Positions 24,934 through 33,952 of a stretch of 64,000 nucleotides of DNA are shown here, piece by piece; positions within the stretch are counted from its first letter, which is position 1, and each line of letters begins with the position of its first letter. Below the pieces are notes generated by a model. The model ran no database searches. It saw only the letters and a program-made list of their open reading frames with translations, and was not told where the DNA came from. The stretch lies in assembly GCF_001513965.1 (NCBI RefSeq), contig NZ_KQ948037.1:62001-126000 (forward strand), read 5' to 3'. The DNA is from Streptomyces cellostaticus (GTDB lineage: Bacteria; Actinomycetota; Actinomycetes; Streptomycetales; Streptomycetaceae). Made by a program: the position numbers and the translations under genes.

Positions 24934-25254
24934 TCACTCGCCCTGCGGCGGGAGCGCGGCGACGAACGGGTGGTCGCGCTCGATCAGCCCCAGCTTGCTG
25001 GCGCCGCCGGGGGAGCCCAGCTCGTCGAAGAACTCGACGTTAGCCTTGTAGTAGTCCTTCCACTCCTCCGGCACGTCGTCCTCGTAGAAGATCGCCTCGA
25101 CCGGGCAGACCGGCTCACAGGCACCACAGTCGACGCATTCGTCCGGGTGGATGTACAAGGACCGCTGGCCCTCGTAGATGCAGTCGACCGGGCACTCCTC
25201 GATGCACGCCTTGTCCTTCACGTCGACACAAGGCTGCGCGATGACGTAGGTCAC
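24934..25254 (-). CDS. fdxA: 7Fe ferredoxin
   Basis: A 106-residue ferredoxin. The N-terminal cysteines are at 9, 17, 21 and 25 (PCVDVKDKACIEECPVDC) and the second cluster is CVDCGACEPVCP. This suits one [3Fe-4S] and one [4Fe-4S] cluster, as in FdxA/FdxC. The C-terminal half (WKDYYKANVEFFDELGSPGG) is the usual actinobacterial extension. It donates electrons to cytochromes P450 and other reductases; the partner here is unknown. It is divergent from the GNAT gene and upstream of dapC. Confidence 0.95.
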   Translation of the reverse strand: MTYVIAQPCVDVKDKACIEECPVDCIYEGQRSLYIHPDECVDCGACEPVCPVEAIFYEDDVPEEWKDYYKANVEFFDELGSPGGASKLGLIERDHPFVAALPPQGE

Positions 25255-25394
25255 GCTGTCGTTCCTCCTCGATAGGGCGCTGGCGGGCCTCCTCAGGCTC
25301 CGCCGCCTGGCGCGCGGGAGCGCGGCGTCGTCGATGCCCGCCCCTAGTATCTCCGTTCCGGGGCATGATCCGTACAGGAGGGGTGAACTGACCA

Positions 25395-26510
25395 GTGGAA
25401 ATATCGGCGCATGGACGCCTCGAGGTCCGTATAACCGCTACTGACGTGGGCAAACGGGTCTCCGTGCGGCGGTTGAACGAGCCTGGAGAGGCGCTGGAGA
25501 AGTTCACCGACACGGTGGGTGTTCTCACATCATGGGACAACGGCGTGCTCATGATCACACGGCGGGACGGGCGGAGCGTCCGGATCGCGGAGTCCGCGCT
25601 GGCCGCGGGCAAGGTCGTACCGGCCGCGCCGGCGCGCCGCCGGGGGCCTGCCGCGAGCTACCCGGAGCTGGCGCACATCGCCGCGCGCGCGTGGCGGCCG
25701 GTGGAGAGCGAGCGACTCGGGGAGTGGGAGCTGCGGGCGGCAGTCCAGGAGGTGCCGCGCGAAGCGCGTCCGTGGGGGGCGGTGGCCGGGCGACGGGCGG
25801 GCTTCACCCGGCGGGCGAACAGTGTGCTGCCGCTCGGTGATCCCGGGCTTCCGCTCGACGCGGCCCTGGATTCCGTACGACGCTGGTACGGCGAGCGTGG
25901 CCTGCCCGCCTACGTCCAGACCGCCACCGGCGCCGAGGGCACGCAGGAGCTGCTGTGCGCGGAGCTGGAGCGGCGCGGCTGGGTGCGGGAGGTGACCGCC
26001 GAGCTGTGGACCGGGGCCCTGGCGCCGGTCGCGGACCGGGCCGAGGGCGCCGGGGTGGTGCTGTCCCGGGAGGCGGACGAGGCGTGGCTCGCCCGGTACC
26101 AGCGCAAGGGGGTGAGCGAGGTGGCTCTGCAGGTGCTCGGCAGCGGCCCGTCGGTGTGGTTCGCGACCGTGCCCGGCGCGGCGGCCGGCGAGGCTCCGGC
26201 GGCGATCGGGCGGTGTGTCGTGGACGGGCGGTGGGCCGGGTTCGCCGCGGTCGAGGTCGATCCCGGCCGGCGCCGGCAGGGGCTGGCCACCGAGGTGATG
26301 GCCGCGCTGGCCCGGCGCGCCCTGGACGAGGGCGCCTCGGCGGCCTGGCTCCAGGTGGAGGACGACAACGAGGCCGCCCGCGCCCTGTACACCGGACTCG
26401 GCTTCGCCCCGCATCACGCGTACCACCATTACCGGGCGCCGCAGGAGCACCCGGAGGACCACGCCGACCGGCACCGGACGTCGGCCGAGGCCGGCCCCGG
26501 GCGGTCGTAG
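25395..26510 (+). CDS. GNAT family N-acetyltransferase
   Basis: A 371-residue protein. The N-terminal ~85 residues form a small beta domain (GKRVSVRRLNEPGEALEKFT, VLTSWDNGVLMITRRDGRSV). A middle region (about 90-270) follows, and the C-terminal GNAT domain has the acetyl-CoA loop RRRQGLATEVMAALARRA and the terminal WLQVEDDNEAARALYTGLGF. The substrate is unknown. The GTG at 25395 follows AGGAGGGG. The 3' neighbour starts eight bases after the stop, so the two are likely cotranscribed. Confidence 0.88.
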   Translation: MEISAHGRLEVRITATDVGKRVSVRRLNEPGEALEKFTDTVGVLTSWDNGVLMITRRDGRSVRIAESALAAGKVVPAAPARRRGPAASYPELAHIAARAWRPVESERLGEWELRAAVQEVPREARPWGAVAGRRAGFTRRANSVLPLGDPGLPLDAALDSVRRWYGERGLPAYVQTATGAEGTQELLCAELERRGWVREVTAELWTGALAPVADRAEGAGVVLSREADEAWLARYQRKGVSEVALQVLGSGPSVWFATVPGAAAGEAPAAIGRCVVDGRWAGFAAVEVDPGRRRQGLATEVMAALARRALDEGASAAWLQVEDDNEAARALYTGLGFAPHHAYHHYRAPQEHPEDHADRHRTSAEAGPGRS

Positions 26511-26518
26511 GAATCGTC

Positions 26519-27406
26519 GTGGAAGGGCATGAGCCAGGCATGCGGCACCCCCGTCTTCCGCCTCCGTATCCGCCCCCGCCGGAGCGGTCCGCCGAGCTGC
26601 GGCGGCGGTTCGGCGAGGAGGCCCGGTCCGAGCGGCCGGACCTGTCGACGCTGTGCCTGCTGATCGGCGCGGAGGCGGACGGCTCGCTGGACGAGGCCGG
26701 CATCGACGCGGCCCAGGTGGAGCTGGACCAGCTGGCCGGGCAGCTGCCGTACCGTCCGGGCGGCCCGCACGCGTGGGCCCAGGCGCTGGGCCGGCTGCTG
26801 GGTGAGCGCTACGGGTTCTCGGGGTCGGCCGGGGACTACGAGCGGCTGGAGTCCTCGCTGCTGCACGAGGTGCTGCGGCGGCGGCGCGGGCTGCCGATCC
26901 TGCTGTCGGTGGTGTGGCTGGAGGTCGCCCGGCGGGCGGGGGCGCCGGTGTACGGGGTCGCGCTGCCGGGACACTTCGTGGTCGGGTTCGGGGCGGCCGA
27001 GGAGCAGGTGCTGGCCGATCCGTTCGACGGCGGGCGGGTGCTCACCGGGACGGATGCCGAGCTGCTCGTGCAGGGGGCGACCGGGGCGCCGTTGCAGCCC
27101 TCGATGCTGGTGCCCGCGGCGCCGGTGGACGTCGTGCAGCGGATCCTGAACAACATCCGGGCGTGGGCGACGGCGCGGCCCGAGCGGTCGGATGTCGGGC
27201 TGTGGGCCGTGGAGCTGGCCCTGCTGCTGCCCGCACATCCGGCTCGGCTGCGCTATGAGCGCGGTCAACTGCTGGTGCAGCGAGGCGAGTTCGTGCAGGG
27301 GGCCGAGGAGCTGGACGCGTACGCCCACCTGATCGAGGTCGTCGACGAGTCGGCCGCCCGCAAGGTCCGGCAGCAGGCCCACTCGGCACGCGCGATGCTC
27401 AACTGA
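26519..27406 (+). CDS. SirB1 family protein (transglutaminase-like fold)
   Basis: A protein of about 295 residues of the SirB1/transglutaminase-like family. The core segment LLHEVLRRRRGLPILLSVVW leads to GAPVYGVALPGHFVVGF, where a catalytic-type histidine is typical, and to LADPFDGGRVLT. The C-terminal third has TPR-like helices (LLLPAHPARLRYERGQLLVQ; RGEFVQGAEELDAYAHLIE). Function is unproven; Enterobacterial homologues are called SirB1/YchA. The GTG at 26519 is chosen for AGGAA five bases upstream; ATG at 26540 is the alternative. Confidence 0.82.
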   Translation: MEGHEPGMRHPRLPPPYPPPPERSAELRRRFGEEARSERPDLSTLCLLIGAEADGSLDEAGIDAAQVELDQLAGQLPYRPGGPHAWAQALGRLLGERYGFSGSAGDYERLESSLLHEVLRRRRGLPILLSVVWLEVARRAGAPVYGVALPGHFVVGFGAAEEQVLADPFDGGRVLTGTDAELLVQGATGAPLQPSMLVPAAPVDVVQRILNNIRAWATARPERSDVGLWAVELALLLPAHPARLRYERGQLLVQRGEFVQGAEELDAYAHLIEVVDESAARKVRQQAHSARAMLN

Positions 27407-27434
27407 CGCGCTCGCCCGGCAGTTCGCCCGGCGC

Positions 27435-28049
27435 TCAGAGCCAGCCCTTGTCCCGTGCGATCCGTACCGCCTCCGCCCGGTTGCGTACCGCCAGCTTCTG
27501 GATGGCCGTGGAGAGGTAGTTGCGGACCGTGCCCTGGGAGAGGTGGAGGGCCTTGGCCAGCTCGGCGTTGGTGGAGCCGTCGGCCGCCGCGCGCAGCACC
27601 TCGCGTTCGCGCTCGGTGAGGGGGTTGGCGCCCTCGGCCAGGGCGGCCGCGGCCAGGGTGGGATCGATGACCCGCTCGCCGGCCAGCACCTTGCGGACGG
27701 CGGCGGCGAGTTGCGCGGCCGGCGCGTCCTTGACGAGGAAGGCGTCGGCGCCGGCCTCCATGGCGCTGCGCAGATAGCCGGGGCGGCCGAACGTGGTGAG
27801 GACGACGAGCTTGACCGCGGGGAACGCCCGGTGCACCTGGGCCGCCGCCTCGATGCCGGTGCAGCCGGGCATCTCGATGTCGAGCAGCGCCACGTCGACG
27901 CCGTGCGCACCGACGGCCGCCAGCACCTCGTCGCCGCGGGCGACCTGGGCGACGACCTCGATGTCGTCCTCGAGGCCGAGGAGCGCGGCCAGCGCCTCCC
28001 GGACCATCGACTGGTCCTCGGCGAGAAGGACCTTGATCGTGCTCGTCAT
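27435..28049 (-). CDS. NarL/LuxR-type response regulator
   Basis: A 204-residue response regulator. The receiver has the acidic pair (LLAEDQSMVREAL), phospho-acceptor Asp57 (ALLDIEMPG) and switch Lys (FLVKDAPAAQL). The C-terminal LuxR helix-turn-helix is LTEREREVLRAAADGSTNAE followed by LHLSQGTVRNYLSTAIQKL. The ATG overlaps the kinase stop (ATGA). It should control the exporter genes of the same operon, as in YvfTU/LnrJK-type systems; that target is inferred from context. Confidence 0.95.
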   Translation of the reverse strand: MTSTIKVLLAEDQSMVREALAALLGLEDDIEVVAQVARGDEVLAAVGAHGVDVALLDIEMPGCTGIEAAAQVHRAFPAVKLVVLTTFGRPGYLRSAMEAGADAFLVKDAPAAQLAAAVRKVLAGERVIDPTLAAAALAEGANPLTEREREVLRAAADGSTNAELAKALHLSQGTVRNYLSTAIQKLAVRNRAEAVRIARDKGWL

Positions 28050-29233
28050 GCCCCGGATCCTACGTCCACCGAAGTGGCCGTGGGCACGCGGGCGACCAGC
28101 CGGAATCCGTGCTTGACCCGGCCCGCCTCCAGGGTCCCGTCCGCCTTCTCCAGACGCTCGGTCAGACCGGTCAGACCGTTGCCCGGGCCGGTGCCGGAGC
28201 CGCCGGATCCGTTGTCCTCGACGGAGAGTTCGAGGACCGGGCCGTCCAGGGTCTGGCGGCGCAGCAGCTGGACGACGCACTTGTCGGCGCCGCTGTGCCG
28301 GACCACGTTGGTGACCGCCTCGCGCAGCGCCCAGGCGAGGGCGGACTCGGCCTCCTCGGGGATGCCGGCGAGGTCGGGTTCGGCCGGGACCTCGGCCGCG
28401 ACACCGGCGGCGGTCAGGGCGACCTGGGTGCCGGCGAGTTCTTCGGCCAGCCGGGGGCGGCGATAGCCCGTGACGGCCTCGCGGACGTCGACCAGGGCCT
28501 GGCGGCTGACCTGTTCGATGTCGGCGACCTGCTGGGCCGCCTTGTCGGGGTGGTCGGGCAGCATCCGGCCGGCCAGCTCGCTCTTCAGCGTGATCAGCGA
28601 CAGCGAGTGGCCGAGCAGGTCGTGCAGGTCGCGGGCGAGGCGCAGCCGCTCCTCGTTGGCGGCGAGCTGGGCGACGGTGGCCCGGGCCTTGCGCAGCTCG
28701 ATGGTCGTACGGACCAGTTGGCCGACGCCGGTCATGGCGAAGCCGATGAGCAGGGTCAGCAGGAGCAGGTTGCGCGCCTCCTGCTCGTCGGAGTGCAGTC
28801 CGACGAGGTACATCGTGACGGCACTGGCCGGGATGGCCCCGTAGGCGGCCCGCAACGGCAGGGTCGCCCCGCAGGCCACCGAAAGGTAGATGAACAGTCC
28901 CAGCCAGGCGCTGCCGAGGGTGTAGGCCAGCACGGGAGCCAGGATGCCGAGGACCGCGATCAGGGTGACGACGATCCGTGCGGAGAACGGCCGGCCCATG
29001 TTCCGGAAGACCAGCGACAGGTAGGCCGCGACGAACGCGGCGAGGCCGAGCGAGCCGGCCACGGTGGCGCCGGTGGTGTGGTCGCCGTTGACCAGGTCGT
29101 GGATGGGCGAGCTGAGGAAGACCAGCCAGACACCGATCCACAGCACCTTGACCGTCAGCTCGCGCCGGTTGCGGGGCGGCCAGCCCACGGGCGCGTGCTC
29201 CGGGGCGCCCGCTTCCCGGTCTTCCGTCATCAT
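28046..29233 (-). CDS. DesK-type sensor histidine kinase
   Basis: A 395-residue kinase with five or six membrane helices in residues 27-175 and no large extracellular domain, so the signal is probably membrane-borne. The HisKA_3 motif has the phospho-acceptor His204 (LRLARDLHDLLGHSLSLITL). The ATPase domain carries ALREAVTNVVRHSGADKC and EDNGSGGSGTGPGNGLTGL. The ATG at 29233 has AAGG seven bases upstream and lies beside the permease stop. It is coupled to the response regulator. Confidence 0.93.
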   Translation of the reverse strand: MMTEDREAGAPEHAPVGWPPRNRRELTVKVLWIGVWLVFLSSPIHDLVNGDHTTGATVAGSLGLAAFVAAYLSLVFRNMGRPFSARIVVTLIAVLGILAPVLAYTLGSAWLGLFIYLSVACGATLPLRAAYGAIPASAVTMYLVGLHSDEQEARNLLLLTLLIGFAMTGVGQLVRTTIELRKARATVAQLAANEERLRLARDLHDLLGHSLSLITLKSELAGRMLPDHPDKAAQQVADIEQVSRQALVDVREAVTGYRRPRLAEELAGTQVALTAAGVAAEVPAEPDLAGIPEEAESALAWALREAVTNVVRHSGADKCVVQLLRRQTLDGPVLELSVEDNGSGGSGTGPGNGLTGLTERLEKADGTLEAGRVKHGFRLVARVPTATSVDVGSGA

Positions 29234-29235
29234 GC

Positions 29236-29994
29236 TCACGCCTTCAGCGTGTCCTTCCGGTACAGCCAGGCCGCGCCGCCCGAGAAGAGGACGAAGTAGA
29301 CGGCGAGGATGGCGATGTCCGTCGCGTGCGGGGCCTGGCTCTGTTCGATCGCCTGCCCCAGTGCAGCGTACGCGTGCGTGGGCAGCCACTTGGCGATGTC
29401 CTGCAGGACCTGCGGGAAGGTCGTGGACGGCATCCACAGGCCGCCGAGGATCGACAGACCGAAGTAGACGATCATCGTGATGGGCCGGACCGCGTCCCCG
29501 GAGGCGACGTAGCCGATGGCGACGCCGAGCGCGGCGAAGACGAGGCTGCCCGCCCAGATGACGCCGACGAGGGCGAGCCACTGCCAGGCGTCCAGGCGTA
29601 CGTGCTTGATGGCGGCGGCGGCGATGAACACCACGATGATCGACGGCAGGCTCACCACGGCCGCGCTGGCGGTCTTGGCGAGGACATAGCCGCGCCCGGG
29701 CAGCGGGGTCAGCCGCAGCTGCCGTACCCAGCCGCTCTCGCGCTCCTTGGCGATGCGCTCGCTGTTGCCCATCAGGACGGCGGTCAGGGCGCCGAAGGAG
29801 GCCATGGAGACCATCAGGTAGGTGGCGACGGTCAGTCCGGTGTCGCTGACCTTCTCGTTCGAGCCGGAGCTGCTCGAAAAGATCAGGTAGATGATCGCCG
29901 GGTAGAGCACCGAGAAGAACAGGAACTTCTTGTTACGCAGGGCGCGGGCGAGTTCGAGCTTGATCAGGGCCTGCGTGGCAAATGTGTTCAGCAT
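29236..29994 (-). CDS. ABC-2 type exporter permease
   Basis: A 252-residue ABC-2 permease with six membrane helices (first at about 24-44, FLFFSVLYPAIIYLIFSSSS; last near 225-243). The cytoplasmic loop ERIAKERESGWVRQLRLTPL is the typical ABC-2 signature. It partners the ATPase whose end it overlaps. The substrate is unknown. Related LnrLMN-type exporters remove amphipathic antibiotics under control of a linked two-component system. Confidence 0.92.
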   Translation of the reverse strand: MLNTFATQALIKLELARALRNKKFLFFSVLYPAIIYLIFSSSSGSNEKVSDTGLTVATYLMVSMASFGALTAVLMGNSERIAKERESGWVRQLRLTPLPGRGYVLAKTASAAVVSLPSIIVVFIAAAAIKHVRLDAWQWLALVGVIWAGSLVFAALGVAIGYVASGDAVRPITMIVYFGLSILGGLWMPSTTFPQVLQDIAKWLPTHAYAALGQAIEQSQAPHATDIAILAVYFVLFSGGAAWLYRKDTLKA

Positions 29995-30929
29995 GACTGC
30001 TTGGCCTCCTCGGCCTCCGTGATGGCGACGAACGCCTGCTCCAGGCCGAGGCCGGCGACTTCGAGGTTGCGGGGGTAGACGCCGAGGCCGTAGAGGGCGC
30101 GGACGGTGGCGTCTGCGTCGGCGGACTGGATGCGGACGGTCTGGCCCGACACGTCGATGGAGGTGAGGAAGGGCAGGCCGCGCAGGGCGGGCTCGTCGAT
30201 GTCGCCCTCCAGGTCGAAGGCGACCCTCCGGGCACCTGCCTTGGCCTTGATCTCGGCGGCGGTGCCGTCGGCGAGGAGCCGGCCGCGGTGCAGCACGAGG
30301 ACCCGGTCGGCTATGGCGTCGGCCTCTTCGAGGTAGTGGGTGGCGAAGAGGACCGTACGGCCCTGGTCGGCCTGCTCGCGCATGGTGGCCCAGAAGGCTT
30401 GGCGGGCGGAGACGTCCATGCCGGTGGTCGGCTCGTCCAGGATGATCAGATCGCTGTCGCCGGCCGTGGCGAGGGCGAAGCGGACGCGCTGGGCCTGGCC
30501 GCCGGAGAGCTTGTTGACCTTGCGGTCGGCGATCTGGGTGATGCCCGCGCGGGCCATCACCTCCGCGGCCTTGTACGGCTTCGGGTGCAGGGAACAGGCC
30601 AGCTTCACCAGCTCGGCGACGGTGACGTCCTCCATCAGCCCGCCGCTCTGCAGCATGGCACCGACCCGCCCGGCGACGATCGCCTCGCGCGGGCCGGTGC
30701 CGAACACGTTCACCGTGCCGCTGTCGGCGTTCTTGAGGCCGAGGAGCAGATCGAGGGTGGTGGACTTGCCGGCCCCGTTCGGGCCGAGGAGGGCGACGGT
30801 CTCGCCCGGGTACAGCCGGAGCGAGAGCCCGTCGACGGCCCGCACGCTCCCGTACGTCTTGGTCACCTGGTCGAACCCGACCACCGGGGTGGTGGTGGCC
30901 GGTGCCGCTGTCGTTGTCATGTCCTCCAT
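29988..30929 (-). CDS. ABC exporter ATP-binding protein
   Basis: An ATPase of about 313 residues. Walker A is LLGPNGAGKSTTLD, the signature is KLSGGQAQRVRFALATA, Walker B is LIILDEPTTGMD and the H-loop lies in VLFATHYLEEADAI. The C-terminal ~80 residues (RRVAFDLEGDIDEPALRGLP) match DrrA/NatA-type exporters. The start is uncertain: MEDMTTT at 30929 is chosen, MTTT at 30920 or a GTG at 31010 are possible, and none has a good ribosome-binding site. First gene of the exporter/two-component operon. Confidence 0.9.
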   Translation of the reverse strand: MEDMTTTAAPATTTPVVGFDQVTKTYGSVRAVDGLSLRLYPGETVALLGPNGAGKSTTLDLLLGLKNADSGTVNVFGTGPREAIVAGRVGAMLQSGGLMEDVTVAELVKLACSLHPKPYKAAEVMARAGITQIADRKVNKLSGGQAQRVRFALATAGDSDLIILDEPTTGMDVSARQAFWATMREQADQGRTVLFATHYLEEADAIADRVLVLHRGRLLADGTAAEIKAKAGARRVAFDLEGDIDEPALRGLPFLTSIDVSGQTVRIQSADADATVRALYGLGVYPRNLEVAGLGLEQAFVAITEAEEAKQSC

Positions 30930-31013
30930 GCTGGCCGCCGGGGCCGGTGGCCCGGCAGTGTCGGCGGTCCTGGGTGCCGGATGACGGATGTCATGCGGAT
31001 CGGGTGACACACA

Positions 31014-31053
31014 CGAAGGGGCCGCCCGGCGGGTGTGCCGGGCGGCCCCTTCG
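31014..31053. terminator. terminator after the VanW-like gene
   Basis: A 17-base-pair stem (arm CGAAGGGGCCGCCCGGC, loop GGGTGT) separates the VanW-like gene from the exporter operon downstream on the same strand. Confidence 0.85.
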
Positions 31054-31067
31054 AGGGCAGCAGCGTG

Positions 31068-33380
31068 CTAGCTCGGGTTCGTGGAGATGACGGCGACCCG
31101 GTTGGTCTTGCTGAGCAGCGCCTGGCGGAGGGCGATGTAGACCTCCTGCGGGGTGACCGGGGTCTTCTTGCCGTTGGCGCGGGTGATCAGTACGCCGTTG
31201 AAGGTCCCGCCGTAGAGCTGCTTCAGGGCGGCCAGGTCGGGCTTGTCGACCAGCTTGCCGTCCGGAGTGGGCACCACCTTGAGGAACTTCCAGAGTGAGT
31301 TCTGCGGGCTCATCAGGACCGAGTGCGCCGCATCCGTCTGCACCCTCACCTTGCCCGACATCGCCGGCTCGGCGAACTCCTTCATCTCCCGGTCGACCTC
31401 GGCGTTCGACACCGTCGGCTGCTTGGTGGTCGTCGGGACGGTGACTGGGGCCGCCGTGCCGGTCTCCACCAGGGTGCGGTACGCCTGGGTGACGGCCTGG
31501 GTCGACTGGGCCGCGTCGATGCCCTTGCCCGCCTTGCCGTACACGGCCACGGCCTTGCCGGCCTGGAAGGAGATGGTGCCGTCGGTGAGCGAGCCGGAGC
31601 CGCCGTCGGCCTGCTCGAGCGCGGCCTGGAGCTTCTCCTCGTCCACCGGCATGTCCGGCTCGACCACCCGCTTCTGCCCGAAGAGGGAGCCGACCACCGA
31701 GACGGGGTTGTAGTCGCTCTTCGCGGCCCGGCTCACCGTGCTCTGGAAGTCGAACTGCAGGCCGGCCTTGTCCGGGGTGAGGGAGACCGTCTTGCCGCCC
31801 ACGGACAGCTTCAGCGGCTTGTTCACCCGGCTGCCGAAGGCTTCGTCGAGCTTCTTGACGGCGTCGTCGCGGGTGCCGCCGCCGATGTCCACGCCGAGCA
31901 CGGTGGTGCCCTTGGGCACGTCGGTGTGGTTCATCAGCAGGCCGGCGCCGTAGGCACCTCCCGCGACGACGAACACGCCGACGCCGAGCAGCACGAGCTT
32001 GCTGCGGCCCTTCTTCTTGGGCTTGGCCGCGGCCTTGGGCTGCGGGGCCGGATCGGGCAGCTTGGGCGCCGTGTGGGGCACCGGCCCGTCGGGGTGCGTG
32101 CCGGTGCCGAACGGGGAGTTCCCGGCGCCCGGGATGACCGGGATGCCGCTGGTGACGGTGTGTCCGGAGACGTTGTCCGGGGAGCGGTATCCGGGCGTGC
32201 CCGGCTCGGGGGCCGGCTTCTGCGGGGTGAGGATCGCGGTGTCGTCGCTGAGCCCCCCGCCCGGGACGCCGGGTCCCGCGAGGGCGCCGGGGGCGAGCGG
32301 GCCGCCCTGGCCGTTACGGCCGTGCGCGCCGCCGGGCAGGTGGTGGCTGCCCGTGTCGCCGTAGCCGCCAGGACCGTCGAAGGACTCGCCCAGGTCCCGG
32401 TCCAGGTCGCTGAGCGCGCTCCTCGGAGCGGCCTGCGGGGCGAACGGTCCGTCGCCGGTGACCGGGCCGCTGGTGGGGCCCGCCGGGCCCTGCGGGCCGC
32501 GGCCGCCCTGGCCGCTGCCCGCGTTGAAGCCACTGGACCCGCCGGGTCCGCCGGGACCGTTCGTCCCGCTTGCACCGGCGCTGCCGCCGCCCAGGCCGCT
32601 CTGTCCGCCGTTCTCCGAGAAGTACGGCAGATCGTCGCGGCTCGGTTCCTCGCTGCCGGGCGCGCCGGAACGGGAGCCGCCCAGCGGGCCCGCGGCCAGC
32701 GCCTCGGTGACGTCGAAGGAGCCGGTGCCGCCGCCGTGGCCCGGGGCCACGGGGCCGCCGGTGGCGCCGGGCAGGCCCGAGCCGTTCGTACCGCCGGGCC
32801 GGACGCCCGGCGCGCTCATGGAGCCGACCACACCACCGGGGCGGCCGCCGCCGGGGCGGGCGCCGGTGGCACCGGCCGCGCCGGAGGCACCCTGGCCACC
32901 GGGCCGGGCGCCCGGCGTGCTCGCGGCGGCTGCGGAACCGCCCGGCGTTCCGGCGCCGTTCGTGCCGCCGCCGCCCGGACCGCCCTTGGGCGCGCCGGAC
33001 TTGCGGGGCGCGAACCAGTCGCTGGTCTTCTCCTCGGCCTGCGGCCCGGGCTCGGCGGGCGGCTCGACGGCGCCCGCGGGCGGCGCGGCGGCGGGGGCCG
33101 GCCGCGTCTCGGCGGGCGTGTCGTCCCCGACGGCCTCGCCGTCGGGGACGGGCTTGCGCACGACGACCGGCGGGATGGGCCGCGATCCGGGGATGTTGAT
33201 CCGGATCCGGGTCGTCAGCGTGGTCTCGGTCTTGCGTTCCTCCGGCCGGGCGGCCGAACGGCCCGCATCCGTACCGGCGTCGGAAGCCATGGGGGTGCCG
33301 TACGGCGGCGTCCCCGAGGGGTATGCGGCTCCGCCGCGCCCGTTGGGCCCGGAGGACGGAGTGTCAGTTTCACGACTCAA
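31068..33380 (-). CDS. membrane protein with YoaR/VanW-type PG-binding domain and giant disordered N-terminus
   Basis: A 770-residue protein. Residues 1-455 are a cytoplasmic Gly/Pro/Ala-rich low-complexity region with collagen-like runs. One membrane helix lies at about 461-483 (LVLLGVGVFVVAGGAYGAGL). The extracytoplasmic 290 residues contain a PG_binding_4-like segment (VPKGTTVLGVDIGGGTRDDA, PLKLSVGGKTVSLTPDKAGL) as in YoaR/VanW proteins, and a second alpha/beta domain. It probably touches peptidoglycan or transpeptidases. The TTG at 33380 is used because GGAGAA lies six bases upstream. Confidence 0.75.
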   Translation of the reverse strand: MSRETDTPSSGPNGRGGAAYPSGTPPYGTPMASDAGTDAGRSAARPEERKTETTLTTRIRINIPGSRPIPPVVVRKPVPDGEAVGDDTPAETRPAPAAAPPAGAVEPPAEPGPQAEEKTSDWFAPRKSGAPKGGPGGGGTNGAGTPGGSAAAASTPGARPGGQGASGAAGATGARPGGGRPGGVVGSMSAPGVRPGGTNGSGLPGATGGPVAPGHGGGTGSFDVTEALAAGPLGGSRSGAPGSEEPSRDDLPYFSENGGQSGLGGGSAGASGTNGPGGPGGSSGFNAGSGQGGRGPQGPAGPTSGPVTGDGPFAPQAAPRSALSDLDRDLGESFDGPGGYGDTGSHHLPGGAHGRNGQGGPLAPGALAGPGVPGGGLSDDTAILTPQKPAPEPGTPGYRSPDNVSGHTVTSGIPVIPGAGNSPFGTGTHPDGPVPHTAPKLPDPAPQPKAAAKPKKKGRSKLVLLGVGVFVVAGGAYGAGLLMNHTDVPKGTTVLGVDIGGGTRDDAVKKLDEAFGSRVNKPLKLSVGGKTVSLTPDKAGLQFDFQSTVSRAAKSDYNPVSVVGSLFGQKRVVEPDMPVDEEKLQAALEQADGGSGSLTDGTISFQAGKAVAVYGKAGKGIDAAQSTQAVTQAYRTLVETGTAAPVTVPTTTKQPTVSNAEVDREMKEFAEPAMSGKVRVQTDAAHSVLMSPQNSLWKFLKVVPTPDGKLVDKPDLAALKQLYGGTFNGVLITRANGKKTPVTPQEVYIALRQALLSKTNRVAVISTNPS

Positions 33381-33535
33381 GGCAGGTTCTCCCGGTTGGC
33401 TCCGCCGCCCGTTACGACCTCAGCGGGCAGCTCGGCGGCGCGCACCACCATACTGTCCACGTCTGGTGCGTATCCCATGACCGCCGCGGAAACCCACACC
33501 GGACTCGCACGTGCGCCGCACAGCGAAGTGGTACG

Positions 33536-33952
33536 TCACTTGCCAAGTCGGACGGAGCCGCCGTCGGGTTGCCGACCGGGGGCAAGGGTGGCGCAGATCA
33601 CAGCCACGGCCATACCACCGAGCAGGAAGAGGTAGGAGCCGCCTCCCGCGCCGAACAGGAAATCGCCCTCCGGACGGCTGGCGGTGAGCAGGAGAACGGT
33701 GAGGATCCAGCCGACGACCGGCGCGACCGCCCCGCCCCGGCCACCGAGCGCGTACGACCCGCCGACGAAGAGCCCGGCCGCGCCCGCGAGAGCGAGCAGC
33801 AGCCCGCCCGGGAACCAGGCGGCCTGCAGCAGGGCCCCGGCGAGCGCCACGAGCGCACCGAGCAGGAACAGCCCGAGGTAGGCGGCCGCCCGCCCGAGCG
33901 AGGGGAGCTGCAGCGGCTGGGCGAGCAGGGAGCCGCGTCCGCCCGTGCTCAT
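33536..33952 (-). CDS. DUF6113 family membrane protein
   Basis: A 138-residue hydrophobic protein with four membrane helices (about 21-42, 46-68, 75-95 and 105-125; AAAYLGLFLLGALVALAGAL, LFLLGGMAVAVICATLAPG). It matches the small membrane protein usually found beside mshB in actinobacteria, which I recognise as DUF6113. Its ATG overlaps the mshB stop (ATGA), so translation is coupled. No function is known; a link to mycothiol metabolism is positional only. Confidence 0.8.
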   Translation of the reverse strand: MSTGGRGSLLAQPLQLPSLGRAAAYLGLFLLGALVALAGALLQAAWFPGGLLLALAGAAGLFVGGSYALGGRGGAVAPVVGWILTVLLLTASRPEGDFLFGAGGGSYLFLLGGMAVAVICATLAPGRQPDGGSVRLGK

